The translations under genes were made by a program, and so were the position numbers. A DNA stretch of 63,341 nt from Mesorhizobium plurifarium (lineage in GTDB: Bacteria; Pseudomonadota; Alphaproteobacteria; Rhizobiales; Rhizobiaceae): NCBI GenBank assembly GCA_000824785.1, contig CCNB01000001.1, positions 5,693-69,033 on the forward strand. Reading direction: 5' to 3'. The notes beneath the pieces are model-generated. The model was not told where the DNA came from. It saw only the letters and a program-made list of their open reading frames with translations, and did no database searches. Shown piece by piece: positions 17,860-27,421 of the stretch. Positions within the stretch are counted from its first letter, which is position 1. The number at the start of each line of letters is the position of its first letter.

Positions 17860-18453
17860 ATGACCGATGTTTCGCTGATCGACCGCCTGCTCGACGTGAT
17901 CGAGCATGACATCGTGCCGAAGACGGCTGAAGGCGTCGCCCATGGCAACAAGCTGTTCGGCGCCGCGATCCTGAGGAAAGACGATCGCTCGCTGGTGCTG
18001 GCCGAAACCAACAACGAGATCGAAAATCCGCTCTGGCACGGCGAGGTGCATTGCCTGAAGCGTTTCTACGAGATGCCCAAGGCCGAGCGCGTCGACACCA
18101 GGGATGCGCTGTTCATCGCCACGCACGAGCCCTGCTCGCTCTGCCTGTCGGCGATAACCTGGACCGGCTTCGACAATTTCTACTACCTGTTCAGCCACGA
18201 GGATTCGCGCGACAGTTTTGCCATCCCGCACGATCTGAAAATCCTGAAAGAGGTCTTCACCCTGGATCCCGGCGGCTACAATGCCGAGAACGCCTATTGG
18301 AAGAGTTTTTCCATTCGCAGGCTGGTGCGGGCGTTGCCCGAAGCCGAGCGCGACCGGCTGGAAGCGCGGATCGGCAGGATCGCGGCGCGCTATGACGAGC
18401 TGTCATGCGCCTATCAGGCAAGCAAGAGCGACAACGACATTCCGCTGAACTGA
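17860..18453 (+). CDS. Cytidine/nucleoside-deaminase-like zinc enzyme
   Basis: A 197-residue member of the cytidine deaminase superfamily. The zinc site is visible as NPLWHGEVHCL (HxE with the catalytic Glu) and THEPCSLCLSAI (PCxxC). The C-terminal part (ILKEVFTLDPGGYNAENAYW) is not found in TadA or CodA-type enzymes I recognise, so the substrate is unknown. Ten bases after allA and on the same strand, it is likely in the purine-catabolic operon, and a purine or nucleoside substrate is the simplest guess. Its stop is ten bases from the convergent brnA. Confidence 0.8.
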   Translation: MTDVSLIDRLLDVIEHDIVPKTAEGVAHGNKLFGAAILRKDDRSLVLAETNNEIENPLWHGEVHCLKRFYEMPKAERVDTRDALFIATHEPCSLCLSAITWTGFDNFYYLFSHEDSRDSFAIPHDLKILKEVFTLDPGGYNAENAYWKSFSIRRLVRALPEAERDRLEARIGRIAARYDELSCAYQASKSDNDIPLN

Positions 18454-18463
18454 CGCGGATTGC

Positions 18464-18775
18464 CTACCTTACCTTCGCGTTTTTCAGCACCTCATTTATC
18501 CTCGCCTGCCAGCCTTTGCCGGTCGCCTTGAATTTTCTGACAACGTCCTGGTCCAGGCGGATGGAGACGACTTGCTTTGGTTTCTCCAGGGCCGGCCGGC
18601 CACGGGAGCGCCTTATACTCTCGAAAAGCTCCGGGAGCGCTTCCGCGAAAGGCTTGGCTTGCGCCAGCTGTTCGTCGGTCGCCTCCCCATCCTCAGGATC
18701 AGCAGCAATCTGTCTTTGAATTTCGGCTTCCTCGGCATCGGTAAGCCGCCGAATACGTGACTTAGTGTTGCTCAT
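18464..18775 (-). CDS. brnA: BrnA-family antitoxin
   Basis: Antitoxin of a BrnTA type II system: binds and neutralises BrnT and represses the operon. The 103-residue protein has an acidic N-terminal half (LTDAEEAEIQRQIAADPEDG) and a ribbon-helix-helix C-terminus (QVVSIRLDQDVVRKFKATGK, then GWQARINEVLKNA). The start at 18775 (MSNTKSRIRRLTD) is chosen over 18802, which gives a non-homologous extension. It overlaps the 3' end of brnT by 14 bases, the usual arrangement. Confidence 0.9.
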   Translation of the reverse strand: MSNTKSRIRRLTDAEEAEIQRQIAADPEDGEATDEQLAQAKPFAEALPELFESIRRSRGRPALEKPKQVVSIRLDQDVVRKFKATGKGWQARINEVLKNAKVR

Positions 18776-19016
18776 ACACGGACCTTTCCTTTCGGCTGGC
18801 ACGACGCATCGAGATCACCGAGATCGCTTCGGAACCAAGCGGCTTGAAGATCACGGCGAGAATGATCTCTCCAAATTCTCCAATTGCCTTGAGCCGACCG
18901 GCCTTGGCCAGGAGGACAATTGACGTGGCAAAAAACTCGATATCGAGATCGGCGAAGTCGAGACCTCGGTTTTCGAGGTTCGTCACCCGTTTTGGCTCAT
19001 CCCAAACGATTTTCAG
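18762..19016 (-). CDS. brnT: BrnT-family ribonuclease toxin with atypical start
   Basis: BrnT is an RNase toxin of the RelE-like fold. Conserved parts are ENRGLDFADLDIEFF, GRLKAIGEFGEIILAVIF and LGSEAISVISMRRASRKER. The conventional start in this frame is GTG 18986, but it would cut off the conserved N-terminal KIVWDEPKRV. The frame is open upstream to a TGA just beyond 19016 and contains no ATG, GTG or TTG there, only CTG at 19016. Either BrnT uses a CTG start (84 residues) or the gene has lost its start and makes a truncated protein. brnA follows in overlap. Confidence 0.75.
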   Translation of the reverse strand: MKIVWDEPKRVTNLENRGLDFADLDIEFFATSIVLLAKAGRLKAIGEFGEIILAVIFKPLGSEAISVISMRRASRKERSVYEQH

Positions 19017-19139
19017 GCGAGATCATCCACTGTGTCTGCGTCGGGCCACGTGAATAAACGTAATACATAAATTAGCGCGACAGCGCAAGTTGAAAGCCGA
19101 ATGATCTGAGCCGGTCCTCGGCAACTGGTCATCTTGAAT

Positions 19140-19158
19140 TGCCACCTTTATGGTGGCA
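19140..19158 (+). promoter_or_regulatory. Probable MqsA operator
   Basis: TGCCACC - TTTAT - GGTGGCA is a perfect seven-base inverted repeat with a five-base centre, ending nine bases before the mqsR ATG. MqsA-type antitoxins repress their own operon by binding such palindromes (ACCT-type half-sites) near the start. Assignment rests on position and symmetry. Confidence 0.6.
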
Positions 19159-19167
19159 TATTTGGTC

Positions 19168-19473
19168 ATGGAGAAACGCAGGCCCACCTAAGATCTCGAT
19201 GCAATCAAGGCGACGTTCGGGTCTGTCGATACGTTGGCCATCACAACGTCAGCCCTGCGGGACGCAATTGGCCTCGGCTTCGATCGTGCCGGCATTGTCG
19301 AGGTGATCGGCGGCATGACACGCAAGATGTTCGTGAAGTCGATGACGACTTTCGCGGATCACCGGGTCTGGCAGGACGTTTACTACGTGCCGGCGCGCGA
19401 CATCGTTCTCTATGTGAAATTCCAGGCGGACGTCGTGACCGAATTCACGGTCATGGCATTCAAGGAGAAATGA
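19168..19473 (+). pseudogene. mqsR: mqsR toxin gene with a premature stop at codon 8
   Basis: MqsR is an RNase toxin cutting mRNA at GC-containing sites. From ATG 19168 the frame reads MEKRRPT, then TAA (19189-19191), then DLDAIKATFGSVDTLAIT and the rest of a normal MqsR, including MFVKSMTTFADHRVWQDVY and the terminal VVTEFTVMAFKEK. The family normally has Tyr at the stop position, so a single TAC or TAT to TAA change explains it. A TTG at 19234 could restart a 79-residue product lacking about 22 N-terminal residues. The downstream body is well conserved, so inactivation is probably recent, or the restart product is functional. Confidence 0.85.
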
Positions 19474-19475
19474 TA

Positions 19476-19889
19476 ATGGCGGCAAGACAGAGCAGTGAAA
19501 CCATAATCTCCCCCGAAACAGGGGAAACCCTGACGCGCGGCGTTCGTCCGTTTACGGTGATCTACAAGGGCGAAAGCATGACGGTCGACCTGCCGGGCTA
19601 TTATCCGGCTTCGCAGGGCGAAGGTGTGCATGTGGGAGACGACATGGCTGCCACCGATGCGGCTCTCCGAATTCTGAAGGAGAAAGTCGACGGCGTGCCA
19701 GCGCCGGAAACCATCCGGCGTATGCGCACGAAGCTAAAGTTATCGCAGCGCGAGGCCGGATCTCTGTTCAAGGTCGGCGAGAATGCGTTCGACAAATATG
19801 AGCGAGGGTTGATCGAGCCGAGCGGCCCGACCATCCAGCTTATGACGCTGCTCGAAAAGCACCCGGAGCTGCTGGACGAATTGCGGTAG
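19476..19889 (+). CDS. mqsA: MqsA-family antitoxin lacking the zinc-binding cysteines
   Basis: Antitoxin and autorepressor of the mqsRA operon. The 137-residue protein has a C-terminal helix-turn-helix (RMRTKLKLSQREAGSLFKVG, then ENAFDKYERGLIEPSGPT, LLEKHPELLDELR) as in E. coli MqsA. The N-terminal domain keeps the layout (SPETGETLTRGVRPFTVIYK, LPGYYPASQGEGV) but has no cysteine where E. coli MqsA binds zinc. ATG 19476 is chosen because AAGGAG lies eight bases upstream. ATG 19470 in the same frame overlaps the mqsR stop but is too close to the ribosome site. The antitoxin appears intact although its toxin gene is interrupted. Confidence 0.88.
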   Translation: MAARQSSETIISPETGETLTRGVRPFTVIYKGESMTVDLPGYYPASQGEGVHVGDDMAATDAALRILKEKVDGVPAPETIRRMRTKLKLSQREAGSLFKVGENAFDKYERGLIEPSGPTIQLMTLLEKHPELLDELR

Positions 19890-19981
19890 CAATCCGCCAT
19901 TCGTGACAGGTCGCATAATCCGCTGCGCCAGGTCGCTATTAGCGATTGAAAGTCACCGCCGGGCAGGGCGTTATGCGGCCC

Positions 19982-21967
19982 ATGAAAACCGTCACCGAAT
20001 TCCCCCGAAAAGTCGTCGAATTTCCCGATATGGGCATCGTCATGCCAGACGGTTGCCGGCTGTCGGCGCGCGTCTGGATGCCCGAGGACGCGACGGACCG
20101 TCCGGTGCCGGCGATCCTTGAGCACCTGCCCTATCGCAAGCGCGACGGCACCATTTTTCGCGATCAGCTCACCCATCCCTATTTCGCCGGCCACGGCTAT
20201 GCCTCGATCCGCGTCGACATGCGGGGCAACGGCGATTCCGAAGGGCTGATGGACGACGAATATTCCGAGCAGGAATTGCAGGATGCCTGCGACGTCATCG
20301 CCTGGGCGGCGGCGCAGCCCTGGTGCAACGGCAATGTCGGCATGATGGGCATTTCCTGGGGTGGCTTCAACTGCCTGCAGGTGGCGGCAAAACAGCCGCC
20401 GGCGCTGAAGGCGGTGATCAGCCTCTGCTCGACCGTCGACCGCTATGCCGACGACATCCATTACAAGGGCGGCTGCCTGCTCTTGGAAAATTTCGGCTGG
20501 GCCTCGACGATGCTGTCCTATTCGTCGCGGCCGCCGGATCCGGTGATCGCCGGCGGCAACCGCTGGCGGGATCTGTGGCTGAGCCGGCTGGAGAACCAGT
20601 CTTTTCTGTTGCCGCTGTGGCTCAGCCACCAGCACCGCGACGCCTATTGGAAGCGCGGCTCGATCTGCGAGGATTTTGCCGCCGTGAAAGCGCCCGTGCT
20701 GTCGATCGGCGGCTGGCATGACGGCTACCGCAACACGATCTCCAATCTCGTCACCGGCATCCAGTCGCCGGTCAAGGGCATCGTCGGCCCCTGGATCCAC
20801 AAATACCCGCATTACGCCGGGCCTAATCCGGCCATCGGCTTCCTGCAGGAAGCGCTGCGCTGGTGGGACCGCTGGCTTAAGGGCGCTGCGACCGGCGTCG
20901 AGGCCGATCCGGCCTATCGCGCCTATGTGATGGACAGCGTGCGGCCGGCGCGCTGGCATCCCGAGCGGCCGGGCCGCTGGGTGGCGGACCAGGAATGGCC
21001 GTCACCGAATATCAGGATCGAGGCGACCGGGCTCATCGCCGACGGCGCCAAGCCCTCCATCGTCGCTTCGCCGCAGACCTGTGGCCTTGCCGGCGGCGAG
21101 TATTTTCCCTTCACCTTCGGGCCGGAGCTGCCGGGCGACCAGCGCCCCGACGACGCGCTGTCGGTATGCTTCGACCAGCCCGTGCTCGGCGCGGCGATCG
21201 ACATCGTCGGCGCGCCGGAGCTCGAAATCCGGGTTGCCGCCGATCGGCGCCAGGCCAACATCGCGGTGCGCCTCTGCGACGTGCATCCCGACGGCGCCTC
21301 GGAGCTGATCTCCTATGGTGTTCTCAACCTCACGCATCGCAACTCGCATGAGTTTCCGCAAGCGCTGGTTCCCGGCGAGACGGTTTCGGCACGCGTGGTG
21401 CTCGACCAGTGCGCCTACCGGGTGCCGGCCGGCCATAAATTGCGCATCGCCGTCTCGACCGCCTATTGGCCGATGATCTGGCCCTCGCCGGAGCCGGTGC
21501 GGCTCGATCTCGCGAAGGCGACGCTGAAGCTGCCGCTGCGCCCGCCGGCGAAAGGCAATGAAGTCTCGTTCCCTGAACCGGAAGGCGCGACTCCCTGGGC
21601 GACCGAGACGATCCGGCCGGCGAATTCCGAACGCCATGTCGACCGCGACGAAAAGACCGGCCTCGTCACGCTTTCTATAACCGACGATTTCGGCGCGGTG
21701 CGCGACCTCGACCACGGGCTGGTCAATGGCAGCATCGTGCGCGAGACATGGGCGATCCATCCCGACGACCCGCTGTCGGCCACCGGAGCCACGCATTGGA
21801 CGCAGACCTTGTCGCGGAATGAATGGTCGGTGCGGACAGAAACCTTTGCCCAGATGCGGTCGGACGCCAGGAACTTCATCGTCAGCGCCAGAATCGAAGC
21901 CTATGAAGGTGAAAAACTGGTCTTCGAACGCGACTTCGAGCAGGCGATTCCCCGCGCGCTCCTCTGA
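19982..21967 (+). CDS. CocE/NonD-family serine hydrolase
   Basis: A 661-residue alpha/beta hydrolase related to cocaine esterase, X-Pro dipeptidyl peptidase (S15) and glutaryl-acylase-type enzymes. The nucleophile lies in GMMGISWGGFNCL, the acid probably in GGWHDGYRNT and the His in VGPWIHKYPHYAG. The N-terminal half is the hydrolase (EHLPYRKRDGT, RVDMRGNGDSEG). A C-terminal jelly-roll (X-Pro-type) domain follows (ISYGVLNLTHRNS, ACRVPAGHKLRIAVST-like region). No signal peptide is seen, so it is cytoplasmic. ATGs at 19973 and 19982 are both possible; 19982 fits the family. It precedes a peptide-type ABC transporter on the same strand and may act on the imported ester or amide. Confidence 0.85.
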   Translation: MKTVTEFPRKVVEFPDMGIVMPDGCRLSARVWMPEDATDRPVPAILEHLPYRKRDGTIFRDQLTHPYFAGHGYASIRVDMRGNGDSEGLMDDEYSEQELQDACDVIAWAAAQPWCNGNVGMMGISWGGFNCLQVAAKQPPALKAVISLCSTVDRYADDIHYKGGCLLLENFGWASTMLSYSSRPPDPVIAGGNRWRDLWLSRLENQSFLLPLWLSHQHRDAYWKRGSICEDFAAVKAPVLSIGGWHDGYRNTISNLVTGIQSPVKGIVGPWIHKYPHYAGPNPAIGFLQEALRWWDRWLKGAATGVEADPAYRAYVMDSVRPARWHPERPGRWVADQEWPSPNIRIEATGLIADGAKPSIVASPQTCGLAGGEYFPFTFGPELPGDQRPDDALSVCFDQPVLGAAIDIVGAPELEIRVAADRRQANIAVRLCDVHPDGASELISYGVLNLTHRNSHEFPQALVPGETVSARVVLDQCAYRVPAGHKLRIAVSTAYWPMIWPSPEPVRLDLAKATLKLPLRPPAKGNEVSFPEPEGATPWATETIRPANSERHVDRDEKTGLVTLSITDDFGAVRDLDHGLVNGSIVRETWAIHPDDPLSATGATHWTQTLSRNEWSVRTETFAQMRSDARNFIVSARIEAYEGEKLVFERDFEQAIPRALL

Positions 21968-22115
21968 GCCCAGGCAAGATTGGTCCAAATGCGACGTGCG
22001 ATTTACGCCACCGCATGTCGCATTCGGTCTTGCCTGCCGCTTTCCCTTACGGTCATTATCTCCTCCAATACCAAGAAACGACCATAAGGTCGCATACCCA
22101 GAGTGAGGAACCATA

Positions 22116-23705
22116 ATGTCCAACGAACTTGACTATCTCAGCCGGCGAGTCGCGGCCGGAAAACTCAGCCGTCGCGATTTTCTTGGTCGCGCCGCCGCGC
22201 TCGGCGTCGCCGCCACCGTCGCCAACTCGATGCTTTCCAGCGCCGTGCGCGCTGCCGGCCCGGTCAAGGGCGGCACGCTGAAGGCAGGCCTGCAGGGCGG
22301 CGAATCCACCAACAGCCTCGATCCGGCGACCTTCCTCAGCCAGGTTCCGTTTGCCTTCGGCAAATGCTGGGGCGAGACGCTGGTCGAGCTCGCGCCGGGC
22401 GGCGGCGTCGAATATCTGATCGCCGAGGAGATCGGCAGCTCCAAGGACGCCAAGACCTGGACGATGAAGATCCGCAAGGGCGTCCAGTTCCACAACGGCA
22501 AGGAAGTGACGCCGGACGACGTCGTGGCGACGCTGAAGCGCCACAGCGACGAGAAGTCGAAGTCGGGCGCGCTCGGCGTCCTGAAGAGCATCGACACCAT
22601 CAAGGTCGATGGCGGCAATGTCGTGGTCACGCTGAAGGACCCGAACGCCGACATGCCTTATCTGATGGCGGACTACCACCTGATCATCCAGCCGAATGGC
22701 GGCATGGACAAGCCGGATGCCGGCATCGGCACCGGCCCGTACAAGATCACCGGCAACCAGCCCGGCGTGAAGCACACCGCCGCGCGTTTCGACCACTACT
22801 GGCAGCCCGACAAATACGGCCATGCCGATCAGGTCGAGATCGTCGTCGTCAACGACCCGACGGCGCGCATGGCCGCGCTGCAGGGCGGCCAGGTCAACAT
22901 GATCAACCGCGTCGAGCCGAAGATCGTCGATCTGGTCAAGCGGCTGCCCGGCGTCACCATCCGCGCCGCCTCTGGCCGCGGCTTCTACCCCTTCAACATG
23001 TTCTGCGACACCGCGCCCTTCGACAACAATGACCTCAGGATGGCGCTGAAGCTCGCCATGGACCGCGAGGAGATGCTGACCAAGATCCTGCGCGGCTACG
23101 GCGAGGTCGGTAACGACATGCCGGTCAACAAGGCCTACCCGCTGTTTGCAGGCGATTTCGAGCAGCGCAAATTCGATCCGGAAAAGGCGGCCGCGGCTTA
23201 CAAGAAGTCGGGCCATAGCGGCTCGATCCTGCTGCGCACCTCAGACGTCGCCTTCCCGGGCGCCGTAGACGCCGCCCAGCTCTACCAGCAGAGCTGCGCC
23301 AAGGCCGGCATCAAGATCGAGATCAAGCGCGAGCCCGGCGACGGCTACTGGACGGAAGTCTGGAACAAGCAGCCCTTCTCGCTTTCCTACTGGGGCGGCC
23401 GACCGACCCAGGACCAGATGTACTCGACCGCCTATCTGTCGACCGCCGACTGGAACGACACCCGCTGGAAGCGCCCTGACTTCGACAAGATGGTGCTTGC
23501 GGCGCGCGGCGAGCTGGACGAGGCCAAGCGCAAGAAGATCTACCGCGACATGGGCGAGATCATGCGCGACGAAGGCGGCCTGATCGTGCCGTTCTTCAAC
23601 CAGTTCGTCGACGCGACCGGCAAGGGCGTCGAAGGCTGGGTCGACAATCCGGCGCAGGAACTCAGCAACGGCCATGCCCTGATCGAGTGCTGGCTGCAAG
23701 CTTGA
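22116..23705 (+). CDS. Peptide-type ABC transporter substrate-binding protein 1 (Tat-exported)
   Basis: Family 5 extracellular solute-binding protein (DppA/OppA type), 529 residues. The N-terminus carries a Tat signal (KLSRRDFLGRAAALGVAA), so it is folded before export. SBP_bac_5 features include WTMKIRKGVQFHNGKEVTPD, TGPYKITGNQPG and the peptide-binding lobe ending in VPFFNQFVDATGKG. A GAGGAA ribosome site precedes the ATG, and a small palindrome CGACC-ATAA-GGTCG (22079-22092) lies in the promoter. A second protein of identical length at 27422-29011 is a clear paralogue. The ligand is unknown; peptides, opines or other amides are possible. Confidence 0.92.
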   Translation: MSNELDYLSRRVAAGKLSRRDFLGRAAALGVAATVANSMLSSAVRAAGPVKGGTLKAGLQGGESTNSLDPATFLSQVPFAFGKCWGETLVELAPGGGVEYLIAEEIGSSKDAKTWTMKIRKGVQFHNGKEVTPDDVVATLKRHSDEKSKSGALGVLKSIDTIKVDGGNVVVTLKDPNADMPYLMADYHLIIQPNGGMDKPDAGIGTGPYKITGNQPGVKHTAARFDHYWQPDKYGHADQVEIVVVNDPTARMAALQGGQVNMINRVEPKIVDLVKRLPGVTIRAASGRGFYPFNMFCDTAPFDNNDLRMALKLAMDREEMLTKILRGYGEVGNDMPVNKAYPLFAGDFEQRKFDPEKAAAAYKKSGHSGSILLRTSDVAFPGAVDAAQLYQQSCAKAGIKIEIKREPGDGYWTEVWNKQPFSLSYWGGRPTQDQMYSTAYLSTADWNDTRWKRPDFDKMVLAARGELDEAKRKKIYRDMGEIMRDEGGLIVPFFNQFVDATGKGVEGWVDNPAQELSNGHALIECWLQA

Positions 23706-23716
23706 CGAAGGACAAA

Positions 23717-23774
23717 GGAAGGGCCGGCGCGAGTCGGCCCTTCCCGGCTTTCATGGCCCGCCCGCAAAGGCGGG
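23717..23774 (+). terminator. Two intercistronic stem-loops after the first binding-protein gene
   Basis: GGAAGGGCCG/CGGCCCTTCC (23717-23726 with 23735-23744) and CCCGCC/GGCGGG (23757-23762 with 23769-23774) lie between the binding-protein and permease genes. Neither has a long U-run. They probably stabilise the upstream mRNA or partly terminate, so that binding protein exceeds permease. Confidence 0.5.
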
Positions 23775-23806
23775 TATCATCCCTTCTTCACCATTGCGGG
23801 TAGCCG

Positions 23807-24766
23807 ATGTCGTCTCCGATCCTGAGATTGGTCGCTCAGCGCATCTTGCTGGGCCTGGTTCTTCTTTTGGCCGTTTCCGTGCTGATCTTCGCCGGCACGC
23901 AGATCCTGCCGGGCGACGTCGCCCAGGCGATCCTCGGCCAGTCGGCGACGCCGGAGGCGCTGGCGAACCTGCGCGAGCAGCTCGGGCTCAACGACCCGGC
24001 GTGGCTGCGCTACGTGCACTGGCTGTGGGGCATCCTGCATGGCGATTTCGGCACGGCGCAGTCAAGCGGGCTCGATATCGCCACCTCGATCAGCACCCGG
24101 CTGAAGAACACGCTTTTCCTGGCCGCCTGCGCGGCAATCGTCGCGGTGCCGCTGGCGATCATCCTCGGGCTCATTGCCGTGCGCTATCGCAACGGCTTCG
24201 TCGACAAGCTGATCTCCGGCCTGGCGCTGGCCTCGACGTCGTTCCCGGAATTCTTCATCGGCTATGTGCTGATCTTCGTGTTCGCCGTGCACTGGCAGAT
24301 CTTCCCGAGCATCTCGACGGTGGACGACTCCACGCCTTTTCTCGAAAGGCTGCAGGCCGTGGTGCTGCCGGCCACCGCGCTCACCCTGGTTGTGCTCGCC
24401 CATATGATGCGCATGACGCGCGCAGCGATCCTCAACGTCATGCAGTCGGCCTATATCGAGACGGCCGAGCTCAAGGGGCTGAGGCCCTTCGACATCATCC
24501 GCAAGCATGCCTTCCCGAACGCGATCGCGCCGGTGGTCAACGTCGTCATGCTCAACCTCGCCTATCTCATCGTCGGCGTCGTGGTGGTGGAGGTGATCTT
24601 CGTCTATCCGGGCATGGGACAATATCTGGTCGACCATGTCGCCAAGCGCGACGTGCCGGTGGTGCAGGCGGTCGGCCTGATCTTCGCCGCGGTCTACATC
24701 ACGCTCAACATCGTCGCGGACATCGCCGCCATCGTGGCCAACCCGCGGCTGCGGCATCCGAAATGA
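23807..24766 (+). CDS. Peptide-type ABC transporter permease (DppB-like)
   Basis: Inner-membrane permease of 319 residues with six hydrophobic segments. The N-terminal region (ILRLVAQRILLGLVLLLAVS, ILPGDVAQAILG, LGLNDPAWLRYVHWLWGILH) is typical of DppB/GsiC proteins. The cytoplasmic EAA-type loop that contacts the ATPase is ETAELKGLRPFDIIRKHAFP. It would pair with the DppC-like subunit encoded 58 bases downstream. Confidence 0.93.
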   Translation: MSSPILRLVAQRILLGLVLLLAVSVLIFAGTQILPGDVAQAILGQSATPEALANLREQLGLNDPAWLRYVHWLWGILHGDFGTAQSSGLDIATSISTRLKNTLFLAACAAIVAVPLAIILGLIAVRYRNGFVDKLISGLALASTSFPEFFIGYVLIFVFAVHWQIFPSISTVDDSTPFLERLQAVVLPATALTLVVLAHMMRMTRAAILNVMQSAYIETAELKGLRPFDIIRKHAFPNAIAPVVNVVMLNLAYLIVGVVVVEVIFVYPGMGQYLVDHVAKRDVPVVQAVGLIFAAVYITLNIVADIAAIVANPRLRHPK

Positions 24767-24824
24767 CAAAAACATCTGAAGTGACGGGCCGGATGCAAGA
24801 CGACCAGAAGGGGAACTGAGGCGA

Positions 24825-25645
24825 ATGGCGCTACGACAAATCCCAGTCACCGCCTGGATCGGGCTGATCCTGACCGGCGCGTTCGCGTTCTGCGCCATCT
24901 TCGCGCCCTGGGTCGCGCCGCATGGCAATGGCGAGATCGTCGGCGACGTATGGGAGCCGATGTCGGCGGCGCACTGGCTGGGCACCGACAATCTCGGCCG
25001 CGATCTTGTCTCGCGCATGATCTACGGCGCGCGCATCACCATGGAGATCGCGGTGGCGGCGACGGCGCTGTCCTTCTCGCTGGGCTCTATCCTCGGCTTC
25101 ACGGCGGCTGTCTTCGGCGGCTGGTTCGACACGCTGCTGTCGCGCTTCGTCGACCTTCTGATGTCGATCCCGACGCTGATCTTCGGCCTCGTCGTGCTGT
25201 CGGTGCTGCCGACCAACACGCTGACGCTGATCCTGGTCATGGGCATCCTGGATTCCACCCGCGTCTACCGCCTGTCACGCGCCGTCGCCGTCGACATCAA
25301 CGTCATGGACTTCGTCGAGGCGGCGAAGCTGCGCGGCGAAGGTAAGGCCTGGATCATCTTCCGCGAGATCCTGCCCAACGCGCTGTCGCCGCTGGTGGCG
25401 GAGCTCGGCGTGCGCTTCATCTTCGCAGTGCTTTTCCTGTCGGCGCTGTCCTTCCTCGGCCTCGGCGTGCAGCCGCCGGATTCGGACTGGGGGGGCATGG
25501 TCAAGGAGAACAAGGACGGCATCGTCTTCGGCATTCCGGCGGCGCTGATTCCGGCGGCCGCGATCGCGGTGCTGGCGATCTCCGTCAACCTCGTCGCCGA
25601 CTGGGTGCTCAACCGCACGACGAGCCTGAAGGGAGGGCGCGGCTG

Positions 25646-25646
<1 letters not shown>
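24825..25646 (+). CDS. Peptide-type ABC transporter permease (DppC-like)
   Basis: A 273-residue inner-membrane permease with an N-terminal membrane segment (WIGLILTGAFAFCAIFAPW), the DppC-type segment WLGTDNLGRDLVSRMIYGAR, and the EAA loop EAAKLRGEGKAWIIFREILP. The end, LSALSFLGLGVQPPDSDWGG, is characteristic of DppC and GsiD. Its stop overlaps the ATPase start by one base (TGATG). Confidence 0.94.
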
Positions 25647-27301
<1,655 letters not shown>

Positions 27302-27421
27302 CCCACGAAAAGTCTGCCTCCGAGGCGGCGGCTGTCATGTGGCTGCAACAGGGAACGGGAAAGATTGCTGCGGGCGGGTAGGGCTCGCACGGAAAATCAA
27401 TCTCGAAAAAGGGGGCAGGAC

